From positions 1 to 37,206 of the forward strand of contig JAUVXK010000016.1 of NCBI GenBank assembly GCA_030603635.1: a DNA stretch of 37,206 nucleotides. Direction: 5' to 3'. Numbering within the stretch: position 1 is the first letter of the stretch; every line of letters starts with the position of its first letter. The notes beneath the pieces are model-generated. The model had not been told where the DNA came from and ran no database searches. It saw nothing but the letters and a program-made list of their open reading frames with translations. The stretch comes from Burkholderiales bacterium (lineage in GTDB: Bacteria > Pseudomonadota > Gammaproteobacteria > Burkholderiales > Burkholderiaceae_C). Below are positions 9,029 to 16,788 of this stretch, piece after piece. Position numbers and translations under genes: made by a program.

Positions 9029-9991
9029 TCAAGGTATTGTAGGTGGCCCATCGGTCCGGGCCATTTCCTGGAGGGCTGGCTGCAGCATCTGCGCCAGCAT
9101 GTCGAGAAAGGCTCGGGTCTTGGCCGGCATCAGCCGGCGCTCGGGGAACACGGCCCAGGCCACATGCGCCGGCAGGGCCCAACCGGCCAAGATGCGGACC
9201 AGGCGGCCATTCCGAACGGCTGCGGCGGCGGTCAGGTCTGGAATGGCGGCGATCCCGGCCCCGGCTGCGGCCAGGGCAGCCAGGAGGTCGGGAGAGTTGG
9301 CCATCAGCCGGCCTGGGGGGAGGCCCTCCCACACCTGCGACTCGCGGCTGAGCCGCCACGGCATCGCGTCACCCTGGCGCCCGAGCAGCAGCACGGCCTG
9401 GTGCAGCATGAGCTCGGCCGGCTCCCGGGGCTCGCCCCGCTCGGCAAGGTAGCCGGGGCTGGCGTACAGGCCGTGGGTGAAGACACCCAGTCGCCGCGCC
9501 ACCAACGAGCCGTCCTGTCCCGGGTCGCCGACCCGGATCGCGAGGTCGAACTTCTCGGCCAGCAGGTCCACCCGGCGCGGCGACAGGTCGATTTCAAGCC
9601 GGATCGCCGGGTGCAAAGCGGAAAAGGCGGCCAGGGCGTCGCTGAGCAGCAGCACAGCCAGATCGTTCGGCATGGAGACGCGCAGCCGGCCGCTGGGTCG
9701 CGACTGCCGGTGCTCGCTGAGCGCACCGGCAGCGTCCACCTCGGCGGCCAGCTGGCGCGCGTGCTCCAGCAACAGCTGTCCGAATTCGGTCAGGCTGTGC
9801 CGTCGGGTGGTGCGCAGCAACAGGCGCTCGCCCAGCTGCTGCTCCAGATGGGCCAGGCGGCGCGACAGGCGGCTTTTCGGCAGACCCAGTCGCTGCGCCG
9901 CCCGGCTCAGGCTGCCCGTCTCGACGATGCGGGCAAAGATGAGCAGATCGTTGGCGTCCAATTGTTCCATTGAAGGAACAATGTTATCCAT
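9029..9991 (-). CDS. LysR-family transcriptional regulator (CrgA-like), divergent from azoR
   Basis: This 320-residue protein has an N-terminal LysR helix-turn-helix (DLLIFARIVETGSLSRAAQR) and a CrgA-type effector-binding domain (SGRLRVSMPNDLAVLLLSDA, SLVARRLGVFTHGLYASPGY). The start at 9991 (MDNIVPSMEQ) has an AAGGCGG four bases upstream. An alternative start is Met8 at 9970. It diverges from azoR with 71 bases between them, so it probably controls the azoR-pirin pair and itself. A perfect 8-bp inverted repeat overlaps its first codons. The inducer is unknown. Confidence 0.92.
   Translation of the reverse strand: MDNIVPSMEQLDANDLLIFARIVETGSLSRAAQRLGLPKSRLSRRLAHLEQQLGERLLLRTTRRHSLTEFGQLLLEHARQLAAEVDAAGALSEHRQSRPSGRLRVSMPNDLAVLLLSDALAAFSALHPAIRLEIDLSPRRVDLLAEKFDLAIRVGDPGQDGSLVARRLGVFTHGLYASPGYLAERGEPREPAELMLHQAVLLLGRQGDAMPWRLSRESQVWEGLPPGRLMANSPDLLAALAAAGAGIAAIPDLTAAAAVRNGRLVRILAGWALPAHVAWAVFPERRLMPAKTRAFLDMLAQMLQPALQEMARTDGPPTIP
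9961..9982. promoter_or_regulatory. Palindrome at the LysR start, probable operator
   Basis: ATTGTTCC (9961-9968) and GGAACAAT (9975-9982) form a perfect 8-bp inverted repeat with a six-base spacer, inside codons 4-11 of the LysR gene. A second palindrome, AAATCGATTT, lies at 10006-10015 between the divergent genes. Position and symmetry suggest regulator-binding sites. Confidence 0.5.
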
Positions 9992-10062
9992 AAAACCGCC
10001 TTATCAAATCGATTTTGAAACAATAAATTCAGGGTATTCCCTCAACCCAAAGGACTCCCTCC

Positions 10063-10662
10063 GTGAACATCCTGCAAATCAACGCCAGTGCCCGCCGCGA
10101 AGGCGCCAATTCCACCAAGCTCGCCCAGACGGTCGTCGACAGGCTCGTTCGCAGCCATCCGGCCTCGAAGGTCACCCTGCGCGATCTCGCCGCCGAACCC
10201 GTGACCGTGCTCGATGAAGCCGCTCTGGGTGCCCTGTTCACTCCGGCCGAACAGCGCACCCCCGAACAGTCGGCCGTGGTGGCCGAGTACGACGCCCTGA
10301 TTGCCGAGGTGCAGGCCCATGACGTGATCGTGCTGGGCGTGCCGATGTACAACTTCGGCGTGCCGGTGCAGCTCAAGGCCTGGATCGACGCCATCGCCCG
10401 CGCCGGCGTGACCTTCCGCTACACCGAAAGCGGCCCCGAGGGCCTGATCAAGGGCAAGCGGGTGTACGTGGCGCTGGCACGCGGCGGCCTGTATCGCGAC
10501 CAGCCGCACGACAGTCAGGTGCCCTACCTGAAGACCGTGCTGGGCTTCCTCGGCCTCAACGACGTCCACTTCATTTATGCTGAAGGGCTGAACATGGGAC
10601 CCGAGGCCGCCGCCCAGGGCTTTGCCCAGGCCGAGGCCGATCTGGACGCCGCCCTGACCTGA
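10063..10662 (+). CDS. azoR: FMN-dependent NADH-azoreductase (AzoR family)
   Basis: This 199-residue flavodoxin-like protein is an FMN-dependent NAD(P)H quinone/azo reductase of the AzoR type. The FMN phosphate loop is at the start ([19 protein letters not shown]). The flavin-contact segments [20 protein letters not shown] and ALARGGLY follow. Such enzymes reduce quinones by two electrons and protect against thiol or quinone stress. The start is GTG with AGGA upstream. It is divergent from a LysR regulator and followed 14 bases later by a pirin gene, so both are probably induced together by an electrophile- or quinone-responsive regulator (inference). Confidence 0.93.
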   Translation: MNILQINASARREGANSTKLAQTVVDRLVRSHPASKVTLRDLAAEPVTVLDEAALGALFTPAEQRTPEQSAVVAEYDALIAEVQAHDVIVLGVPMYNFGVPVQLKAWIDAIARAGVTFRYTESGPEGLIKGKRVYVALARGGLYRDQPHDSQVPYLKTVLGFLGLNDVHFIYAEGLNMGPEAAAQGFAQAEADLDAALT

Positions 10663-10676
10663 AACCAGGAGACACG

Positions 10677-11570
10677 ATGAGCTTGCACGCCCAGCCTGAC
10701 CTGCCGGTGGCTCCGGCCAGCGAAACCGTCAGCCGGCCACGCCGCGTGGAGGGGCTGGTGACCGGCCAGCCCACGTCGGACGGGGCGGGCGTGAAACTCA
10801 CCCGGGTGCTCACGCACACGCTGCAGCGCCGGCTCGACCCCTTCCTCATGCTCGACGCCTTCGGCAGTGACAACCCGGATGATTACATCGCCGGTTTCCC
10901 TGACCACCCGCACCGGGGTTTCGAGACGGTGACCTACATGATCGCCGGGCGCATGCTGCACCGCGACAGCGCCGGCCATGAGGGCTTGCTGCAGAACGGT
11001 GGCGTGCAGTGGATGACCGCCGGGCGAGGCGTCATCCACTCCGAAATCCCGCAGCAGGAAGAGGGCGTCATGGAGGGGTTCCAACTCTGGCTGAACCTGC
11101 CCGCGCGCGACAAGCTGTGCGCGCCGTGGTACCGCGATTTCCAGGCGGCGGATCTGCCCCGATTCGTGACTGCTTCCGGTGTGGATGTGACCGTGATCGC
11201 GGGGGCCAGCCATGGGGTGGCGGGCGCCGTGACCCGCGAGGGCACGCAACCGCTGTACCTCGATCTGCACCTGCTGGCCGGCAGCCGTTTTGAACAGGGC
11301 TTGCCGAGCGGACACAACGCCTTCGTCTATGTGTACCGGGGCGCGGTGCGCATCCAGGGGGCCGAGGTGCCGGTGCAGCGCATGGCCATCCTGGAGAACG
11401 ATGGCGACGCCGACGGGGTTCTCATCGAGGCCGGTGCCGAGAGCCGTGTGCTGCTGATCGCGGGCAGGCCACTGAATGAGCCAATCGCGCAATACGGCCC
11501 GTTTGTCATGAACACCGAAGAGGAATTGCGGCAGGCGGTCCTCGACCTGCACAGCGGGAGGCTGGCCTGA
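10677..11570 (+). CDS. Pirin family protein
   Basis: This 297-residue bicupin has the pirin metal site: HPHRG with His77 and His79, and HSE with His121 and Glu123. The line FPDHPHRGFETVTYMIAG is typical. A C-terminal pirin domain follows (PLYLDLHLLAGSRFEQGLP). Bacterial pirins of this class include quercetin dioxygenases and redox-linked regulators; the reaction here cannot be told from sequence. It starts ATG at 10677 with CAGGAG upstream, 14 bases after azoR, in the same probable operon. Confidence 0.93.
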   Translation: MSLHAQPDLPVAPASETVSRPRRVEGLVTGQPTSDGAGVKLTRVLTHTLQRRLDPFLMLDAFGSDNPDDYIAGFPDHPHRGFETVTYMIAGRMLHRDSAGHEGLLQNGGVQWMTAGRGVIHSEIPQQEEGVMEGFQLWLNLPARDKLCAPWYRDFQAADLPRFVTASGVDVTVIAGASHGVAGAVTREGTQPLYLDLHLLAGSRFEQGLPSGHNAFVYVYRGAVRIQGAEVPVQRMAILENDGDADGVLIEAGAESRVLLIAGRPLNEPIAQYGPFVMNTEEELRQAVLDLHSGRLA

Positions 11571-11605
11571 GGCGCAGCCTGCTGTCCGCCGCAGGGCCGG
11601 GTAGC

Positions 11606-12823
11606 GTGGTGCCCGGCCTGCGAGCGCTGCGGATCGTGGAAGTGGTCGCGGCGCACGGCAGCCTCACCGCCGCCGCCGGTGCACTGCACCTATCGGTTTC
11701 TGCTCTTTCGCGAGCCCTGCAGGCCGTCGAGGCAACCCTGCACACCCCCGTGTTGGAGCGCGGGCCGCGTGGCATGGCACCAACACCAGTGGCCCGCGTG
11801 CTGGTGCAGGCCGCCGAGCGGGCACATTGCCACTTGTCCGATCTCATTCACCGCAGCCAGCCCTCGGTCCTACCTGCCGCAGAAGCCCAGCGGCGTGCGG
11901 CCGTGGCGCTGGCGCGAATCGACGACGCGATGCTCGCGGCGCTGGTGGCCGTGGCTGACAGTGGCAGCGAATCGCGCGCCGCCCAGCAACTCGGTGTCTC
12001 GCAACCCGCCGTACACCAGCGACTCCGGGCACTGGAACAGCTGCTGCGCGCACCCCTGATCCGGCGTGCGGGCACCGGAACGCGGCTGACCGAGACCGGC
12101 GAGCGCATCCTGCGCAGCGCGCGCCTGGTGTTGCACGAACTGCGCCTCGGCGGCGACGATCTCGCTCACCTGCTTGGCCGTGGGGAGCGGCGCGTCACGG
12201 TCGGCGTGCTCCCCATGGCCAGTACGGTCCTGCTGCCCGCAGCGCTGGACCGGGTCTGGCGCGCTGATGCGCAACTCCTTGTGACCGTGGTCGATGGCAC
12301 CTACGACGCCCTGCTGGAGCAGCTGCGAAACGGTGACATCGACCTGTTGGTCGGACCGCTGCGTGGGGCGGGTGCTGTGCCCGATGTGGAAGAGGAGCAG
12401 CTGTTCGAGGAGACGTTGGTCGTGGTCGTCGGGCGCACCCACATGCTGGCCGGCCCCCGGGAGGCGTTAGCGCTGGCAGACCTGGTGTTGAAGCCCTGGA
12501 TCGCCCCCCTGCCGGACACTCCGGCGCGCACCGGCTTCGACCGCATGTTCACAGCGGCGGGGCTGGCGATACCCACGCCCTCCGTGCAGGCCAACAGCCC
12601 GGCGGTGTTGAGAAGGTTGCTCGCGCAGGGGAGGCACTTGGCGCTGGTCTCGCCCCTGCAGGTTCACGAGGAGCTGCGTGCGGGTGAACTTGTGCAGCTT
12701 CTCACCGGCCCCTCGGGCGCGTCGCGCACCATCGGGGTAACGCGGCGTCGCCAGGGACGGCTTCCAACGGGCGGCGCCAGCCTCCTCGACAACCTGCGCC
12801 AGGTGGCCCTGGGCATGTACTGA
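11606..12823 (+). CDS. LysR-type regulator with two tandem N-terminal HTH domains
   Basis: This 405-residue protein is about 100 residues longer than an ordinary LysR regulator. Residues 3-65 (LRALRIVEVVAAHGSLTAAA) and 107-165 (DDAMLAALVAVADSGSESRA) are both LysR-type winged helix-turn-helix domains, each with the AL-VSQPAV/LSVSAL recognition helix pattern. A linker of about 40 residues joins them. From about 196 an effector-binding domain of the PcaQ/GbpR kind begins (RRVTVGVLPMASTVLLPAAL, LLVGPLRGAG). The start is a GTG at 11606, with a second GTG next to it, and no clear ribosome-binding site. It precedes the TctC-type receptor gene by 119 bases in the same direction and may control it. 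Confidence 0.88.
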   Translation: MVPGLRALRIVEVVAAHGSLTAAAGALHLSVSALSRALQAVEATLHTPVLERGPRGMAPTPVARVLVQAAERAHCHLSDLIHRSQPSVLPAAEAQRRAAVALARIDDAMLAALVAVADSGSESRAAQQLGVSQPAVHQRLRALEQLLRAPLIRRAGTGTRLTETGERILRSARLVLHELRLGGDDLAHLLGRGERRVTVGVLPMASTVLLPAALDRVWRADAQLLVTVVDGTYDALLEQLRNGDIDLLVGPLRGAGAVPDVEEEQLFEETLVVVVGRTHMLAGPREALALADLVLKPWIAPLPDTPARTGFDRMFTAAGLAIPTPSVQANSPAVLRRLLAQGRHLALVSPLQVHEELRAGELVQLLTGPSGASRTIGVTRRRQGRLPTGGASLLDNLRQVALGMY

Positions 12824-12942
12824 TATAAGAAAAATGCAAACCTTGTTCGGATCATTGCAAGACACAGCAGGGGCGTTCGGTCGATACTTAATCGATCAAG
12901 AACAAACGACCAACCATTCCTGCAACCCGGAGCTACCTGACC

Positions 12943-13923
12943 ATGACCCGATCCCCGTCTTCTCTGACCCGACGCCAATTCGCCATCACCTCGGCAGCGC
13001 TCGTGGCCGCCCCCGCGCTGCGCGCGCAAGGCGCGCGCACCGTGCGAATGGTCGTACCAGTCCCACCCGGAGGCTCCACCGACATCTTGGGCCGCGCGAT
13101 CGCAGCGCGCCTTGCCTCCCAGATGGGAATCAACGTGATCGTGGAAAACCGCGGTGGTGCCGGTGGTTCCCTAGGCGCGGGCGAGGTGGCCAAGGCAGCA
13201 CCCGATGGCAATACCCTGATGATGGGGCACATCGGCACGCTGGCGGTCAATCCGTCCATCTACCCGAACCTGTCGTACGACCCCCTGCGCAGTTTCGTAC
13301 CGGTGGCGTGGGTGGCCAACGTACCCAACGTGCTGGTCGTCAGCACCAACTTCCCGGCCCAGGACTTCAAGTCTTTCATCGAACTCGCGCGTTCGCGGCC
13401 CGGAAGTCTTACCCACTCGTCCGGTGGCAATGGCAGCGCGGCACACATCAGCTTTGAGTACCTCAAGCAGCAGGCCAAGGTCTTCATGCTGCACATACCG
13501 TACCGCGGCACGGCGCCGTCGGTGACCGATGTGATTGGGGGGCAGGTCGACGCCACCTTCACCGGCTCGCCTGCGGTGCTGCCGCACATCCGCAATGGCC
13601 GGCTTCGCGCGCTGGCGGTGTCAAGCGCCAAGCGCATCGAGTCGCTGCCCGATGTGCCAACGGTTGCAGAAAGCGGCTACCCAGGTTTCGAGGCCGACCA
13701 GTGGTACGGCGTAGTGGCCCCGGCCGGTACGCCAGCCGAGCTTATCGCGCAATACAACGCCGAAATCAACAAGGCCCTCACCTCACCCGAGGTGGCCCGC
13801 TCGCTCGCGGCCGAGGGCGCCCTGCCGATGCCAGGCACGCCGCAGACCTTCCGCGACCTCATTGCCCGCGAGATCCCGCGCTGGGCGCAGGTGGTCAAGG
13901 CCGGCAACGTCAAAGCCAGCTGA
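12943..13923 (+). CDS. Bug/TctC-family periplasmic tricarboxylate-type solute receptor, Tat-exported
   Basis: This 326-residue protein is a tripartite tricarboxylate transporter receptor of the Bug family, very numerous in Burkholderiales. The N-terminus SLTRRQFAITSAALVAAPAL is a twin-arginine signal, with cleavage likely after LRAQGA. The mature protein begins RTVRMVVPVPPGGSTDILGR, and VENRGGAGGSLG, IPYRGTAPSVTDVIGGQVDA and LPDVPTVAESGYPGFE are family landmarks. No transporter membrane genes are nearby, so it is an orphan receptor. The ligand is unknown. GGAG lies about 11 bases before the ATG. Upstream are short inverted repeats (TGCAA/TTGCA around 12835-12880 and TCGAT/ATCGA near 12888) that may bind the upstream regulator. 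Confidence 0.92.
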   Translation: MTRSPSSLTRRQFAITSAALVAAPALRAQGARTVRMVVPVPPGGSTDILGRAIAARLASQMGINVIVENRGGAGGSLGAGEVAKAAPDGNTLMMGHIGTLAVNPSIYPNLSYDPLRSFVPVAWVANVPNVLVVSTNFPAQDFKSFIELARSRPGSLTHSSGGNGSAAHISFEYLKQQAKVFMLHIPYRGTAPSVTDVIGGQVDATFTGSPAVLPHIRNGRLRALAVSSAKRIESLPDVPTVAESGYPGFEADQWYGVVAPAGTPAELIAQYNAEINKALTSPEVARSLAAEGALPMPGTPQTFRDLIAREIPRWAQVVKAGNVKAS

Positions 13924-13958
13924 GCGTGTTTCATTGAACCCATCCAGCATGGTTTCCG

Positions 13959-14583
13959 ATGCTCAACCGACGTTCCCTGCTGATTGGCTGCGTGGCGCTG
14001 CCGTCGCTGCTCGCGTACCAGTCGGCACTGTCGCAGAGCGCTCCCTCGCTCGGCAGTGCCACGTTGCTCTAGCCGGGGTTTAAGCGCTACTCCCTCGGCC
14101 GGGTCGAACTGCTTGCCATCAATGACGGGGTCGTTCGCCGGCCGTTGGGCGAGGAGTTCGTGCGCAACGCGTCGCTGGAATCTGTGAAGGCGCTGCTGGC
14201 GTCGCAGGGCCTTCCGACCGAATACATCGACGTGCCTTACAACGCCTACCTGATCATCGACCAGGGCCGACACATGCCTGACTTTCCCGAGCGCGCTCGT
14301 GTTCGTGCCGCAGCCCAGGGCACACGCTGTTCCAGTGGAAATCGGGCAACGACGCGTTCACCTACCTGGCCGATGCCTCCCACTATCCCGCCCTGTTCGC
14401 GCGCAACCCGGACTGGCAGGTCATGTTCGACACGGACCCCGCGGCCGCCCGCCAGTCACGCTGCGCAGCGCTGCAGCGCGCCGCAAGCGAAGACGGGCTG
14501 GTTGGCGGCTACCACTTCCCATTCCCCGGCGTGGGCCGGATGGCGACGAGCGGTTCGGGCTACGCTTTCGAAGCCGCCTTAAC
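13959..14583 (+). pseudogene. Decayed metallo-beta-lactamase-fold hydrolase
   Basis: From an ATG at 13959 the frame reads MLNRRSLLIGCVALPSLLA, a Tat-like signal, then meets TAG at 14070-14072 (codon 38). The same frame continues GFKRYSLGRVELLAINDGVV and on to NAYLIIDQGRH, the N-terminal part of an MBL-fold hydrolase. From about 14315 homology resumes in another frame with PGHTLFQWKSGNDAFTYLAD and ALFARNPDWQVMFDTDP through GGYHFPFPGVG. The central HxHxDH zinc-binding segment is missing. So at least one stop, one frame change and an internal deletion have destroyed the gene, and its C-terminus runs into the ssb terminator. It lies 35 bases after the TctC-type receptor and was probably once co-transcribed with it. 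Confidence 0.82.
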
Positions 14584-14604
14584 TGCGAATCACCGTGGTG
14601 CCAA

Positions 14605-14639
14605 GAAAAAGGGCTGGCCCCTACCGGGTGCCAACCCTT
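14605..14639 (-). terminator. Intrinsic terminator of ssb
   Basis: Reading leftward, AAGGGTTGGC pairs with GCCAGCCCTT (14639-14630 with 14618-14609), one pair being a G:U wobble, with an 11-base loop. It is followed by a TTTTT run at 14610-14606. It lies about 23 bases past the ssb stop and fits a Rho-independent terminator. Confidence 0.82.
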
Positions 14640-14661
14640 ATTGTTGCGATTGCAGAAGGCC

Positions 14662-15150
14662 TTAGAACGGGATGTCGTCGTCCATGTCATCAAAGCCCGT
14701 GGAAGCCGGGGCCGGCTTGCTCGCCGGTGCCGGGCGGCTCGGGGAGGCGGCTCGGGCCGGCGCCGCTGCGCGAGGGGCGTAGCCGCCCTCGTCCGCACCG
14801 GGGCCGCCCATGCCTTCGCGGCCACCCAGCAGTTGCAGCTCGGTGGCGATGATGTCCACCGTGTTCTTCTCGACACCGGACTGGTCGGTGTATTTTCCGT
14901 ATTTCAAACGGCCTTCGACGTAGATCGGGCGGCCCTTCTTCACATACTCGCCCGCGATTTCGGCCAGGCGGTCGTAGAAAGTGACGCGGTGCCATTGGGT
15001 GTCTTCAACGGTCTCGCCCGAGTTGCGGTCCTTGCGCCGGCTGGTGGTGGCCACGCTGACATTCGCCACGGCCTGACCCGAAGGCAGGTAACGGATTTCG
15101 GGGTCGCGGCCGCAGTTGCCGACCAGGATGACTTTGTTGACGGATGCCAT
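14662..15150 (-). CDS. ssb: Single-stranded DNA-binding protein
   Basis: This 162-residue protein has the N-terminal OB-fold of SSB (MASVNKVILVGNCGRDPEIR, WHRVTFYDRLAEIAGEYVKK, GRLKYGKYTDQSGVEKNTVD). A Gly/Ala/Pro-rich linker follows, ending in the acidic tip DDMDDDIPF that recruits replication and repair partners. It coats single-stranded DNA as a tetramer. The open frame extends far upstream, but the ATG at 15150 is fixed by homology and by a GAGAGG about 12 bases upstream. In related genomes ssb neighbours an MFS gene and uvrA; here a CLC gene lies between ssb and the MFS gene. Confidence 0.97.
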   Translation of the reverse strand: MASVNKVILVGNCGRDPEIRYLPSGQAVANVSVATTSRRKDRNSGETVEDTQWHRVTFYDRLAEIAGEYVKKGRPIYVEGRLKYGKYTDQSGVEKNTVDIIATELQLLGGREGMGGPGADEGGYAPRAAAPARAASPSRPAPASKPAPASTGFDDMDDDIPF

Positions 15151-15249
15151 GGCGTGGGTGTCCTCTCTAGCGTGGTGTGAATCAAACAGCGATTGTGCAG
15201 CATTTGCGCCCTCGTCGGTCCTGTCGTCTCCCGGGGCCGGTTTCGCTTT

Positions 15250-15255
15250 TACACT
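15250..15255 (+). promoter_or_regulatory. Candidate -10 for a leaderless CLC transcript
   Basis: TACACT at 15250-15255 ends seven bases before the A of the CLC start codon. A promoter using it would begin transcription at or next to the ATG. No good -35 is seen. Confidence 0.35.
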
Positions 15256-15261
15256 GACGGC

Positions 15262-16788
15262 ATGCCCCGGTCGCAGCAGCCCGATTTCCTGCAGAACCTT
15301 CGCCACGAGATGGTGGACGGGCGTCACTGGCTGGACCGGGTGGTGGTGATCGGCTTCGCGGTGCTGGCGGGTCTGGCGGTGGTGGCCTTCACCCTGCTCT
15401 ACGACACCGCCTTCGAGTGGTTCCAGACCCTGCAGTCCCACCACGGCTGGGCCACGCTGTTGTGGACACCGGCCCTCACCGCTCTGGTCGTGTGGGCCCT
15501 GCGCGCATGGGCCCCGGGAGCGACGGGTTCCGGTGTGCCGCAGGTGATGGCTTCGCTGGAACCGGCGGTGCCCCGGTCCGAACGCAGCCGCTTCGTCTCG
15601 GTCAAGCTCAGCGTGGCCAAGGTGCTCGGCGTATCGGGTGGGGTGCTCGCCGGGTTGTCGATCGGGCGCCAGGGCCCTTCGGTGCAGGTGGCTGCGGGCG
15701 TCATGCACCACGCGCGCCGTTATCTCTCCCCCAGAACCGCGATCACGGACCGGGAGCTGCTGGTGGCGGGCGGCGCTGCCGGGATCGCGGCGGCCTTCAA
15801 CACACCGCTGGGCGGCATCGTGTTCGCGATCGAGGAGCTGTCGCGCCGGCTGGAACAGCGCAACAGCGGCCTGATGCTGGCCGCGATCGTGGTGTCGGGG
15901 CTGGTGTCGGTGTCGGTGTTCGGCAACCTGTCGTACTTCGGCCGGGTGCGGATCGAGGTCGTCTCATGGGCCGACCTGCTCTGGCCCGGACTGGTCATCG
16001 CGCTGGCGTGTGGCCTGTTCGGGGGCCTGCTGTCGCGCTTGCTGCTGTTGTCGTTCACCGGCTTGCCTGACCGCTTCTGTGCCTACCGCCGGGCGCATCC
16101 GGTGCGTTTCGCGGCATGGTGCGGGCTGGGCGTGGCGGTGATCGGGCTTGTCACGGGCGGCGCCGCCAACGGCGGCGGGCACCACCACGCCCGCGAATTG
16201 CTCGAAATGACCTCGGTCGAGGAACATACCCCGTTTCTGTTCTCAGGCCTCAAGTTCATTGCGTCCTGGTGGTCGGCCTGGTCCGGGGTGCCAGGTGGGA
16301 TTTTCGGGCCCAGCCTCTCGTTGGGTGCGGGCGTGGGCGCGGACGTGGCCTGGCTCACCGACTCGCGTCAGGTGCAGGCGCTGATCGCGATCGGCATGGC
16401 CGGTTTTCTGGCGGCGGTCACCCAGACGCCGATCACGGCGATGATCATCGTCATGGAAATGACCGACGGCCACAGTATGGTGCTCAGCCTGATGGGGTGT
16501 GCCTTGCTGTCCAGCCTGGTGTCGCGCATGATCAGCCGCCCGCTCTACTCGACCATGGCGGAATTCATGCTGGAACGGGTGCTTGACCGCCCGACGAGGG
16601 AAGGTGCTGCTCAGCCGGGCTCGGGGCCCACTCCGGAGTCTGCGAAGCCCTCGGGCTCTACGGCAACTGCCGAGCCTGGGTCGGCTGCCGCTCCTAAGGC
16701 GTCACGCGGCGCAGCCCCTGAACCGCCGGGGCCTGCATCGGCCACGCCACCACCAGCCACACCAGACTCAGGGCCGCACAAGCCATGA
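15262..16788 (+). CDS. CLC-family chloride channel/transporter with altered gating residue
   Basis: This 508-residue inner-membrane protein belongs to the CLC family. The anion-pathway motifs are GSGVPQ, then GRQGPSVQ, then FNTPLGGIVFAIEEL, then GGIFGPSLSLGAG, with a PLYS tyrosine motif near the end of the membrane domain. In CLC-ec1 the second motif is GREGP and its Glu148 is the gate and proton site; here that residue is Gln137 (CAG at 15670-15672). The inner IEE acids are kept. The last 60 residues are an Ala/Pro/Ser-rich tail whose DNA overlaps the 3' end of the convergent MFS gene by 95 bases. The start at 15262 (MPRSQQPD) is chosen over an upstream ATG at 15193 because the membrane domain follows at normal distance. 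No ribosome-binding site is seen. Confidence 0.92.
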   Translation: MPRSQQPDFLQNLRHEMVDGRHWLDRVVVIGFAVLAGLAVVAFTLLYDTAFEWFQTLQSHHGWATLLWTPALTALVVWALRAWAPGATGSGVPQVMASLEPAVPRSERSRFVSVKLSVAKVLGVSGGVLAGLSIGRQGPSVQVAAGVMHHARRYLSPRTAITDRELLVAGGAAGIAAAFNTPLGGIVFAIEELSRRLEQRNSGLMLAAIVVSGLVSVSVFGNLSYFGRVRIEVVSWADLLWPGLVIALACGLFGGLLSRLLLLSFTGLPDRFCAYRRAHPVRFAAWCGLGVAVIGLVTGGAANGGGHHHARELLEMTSVEEHTPFLFSGLKFIASWWSAWSGVPGGIFGPSLSLGAGVGADVAWLTDSRQVQALIAIGMAGFLAAVTQTPITAMIIVMEMTDGHSMVLSLMGCALLSSLVSRMISRPLYSTMAEFMLERVLDRPTREGAAQPGSGPTPESAKPSGSTATAEPGSAAAPKASRGAAPEPPGPASATPPPATPDSGPHKP

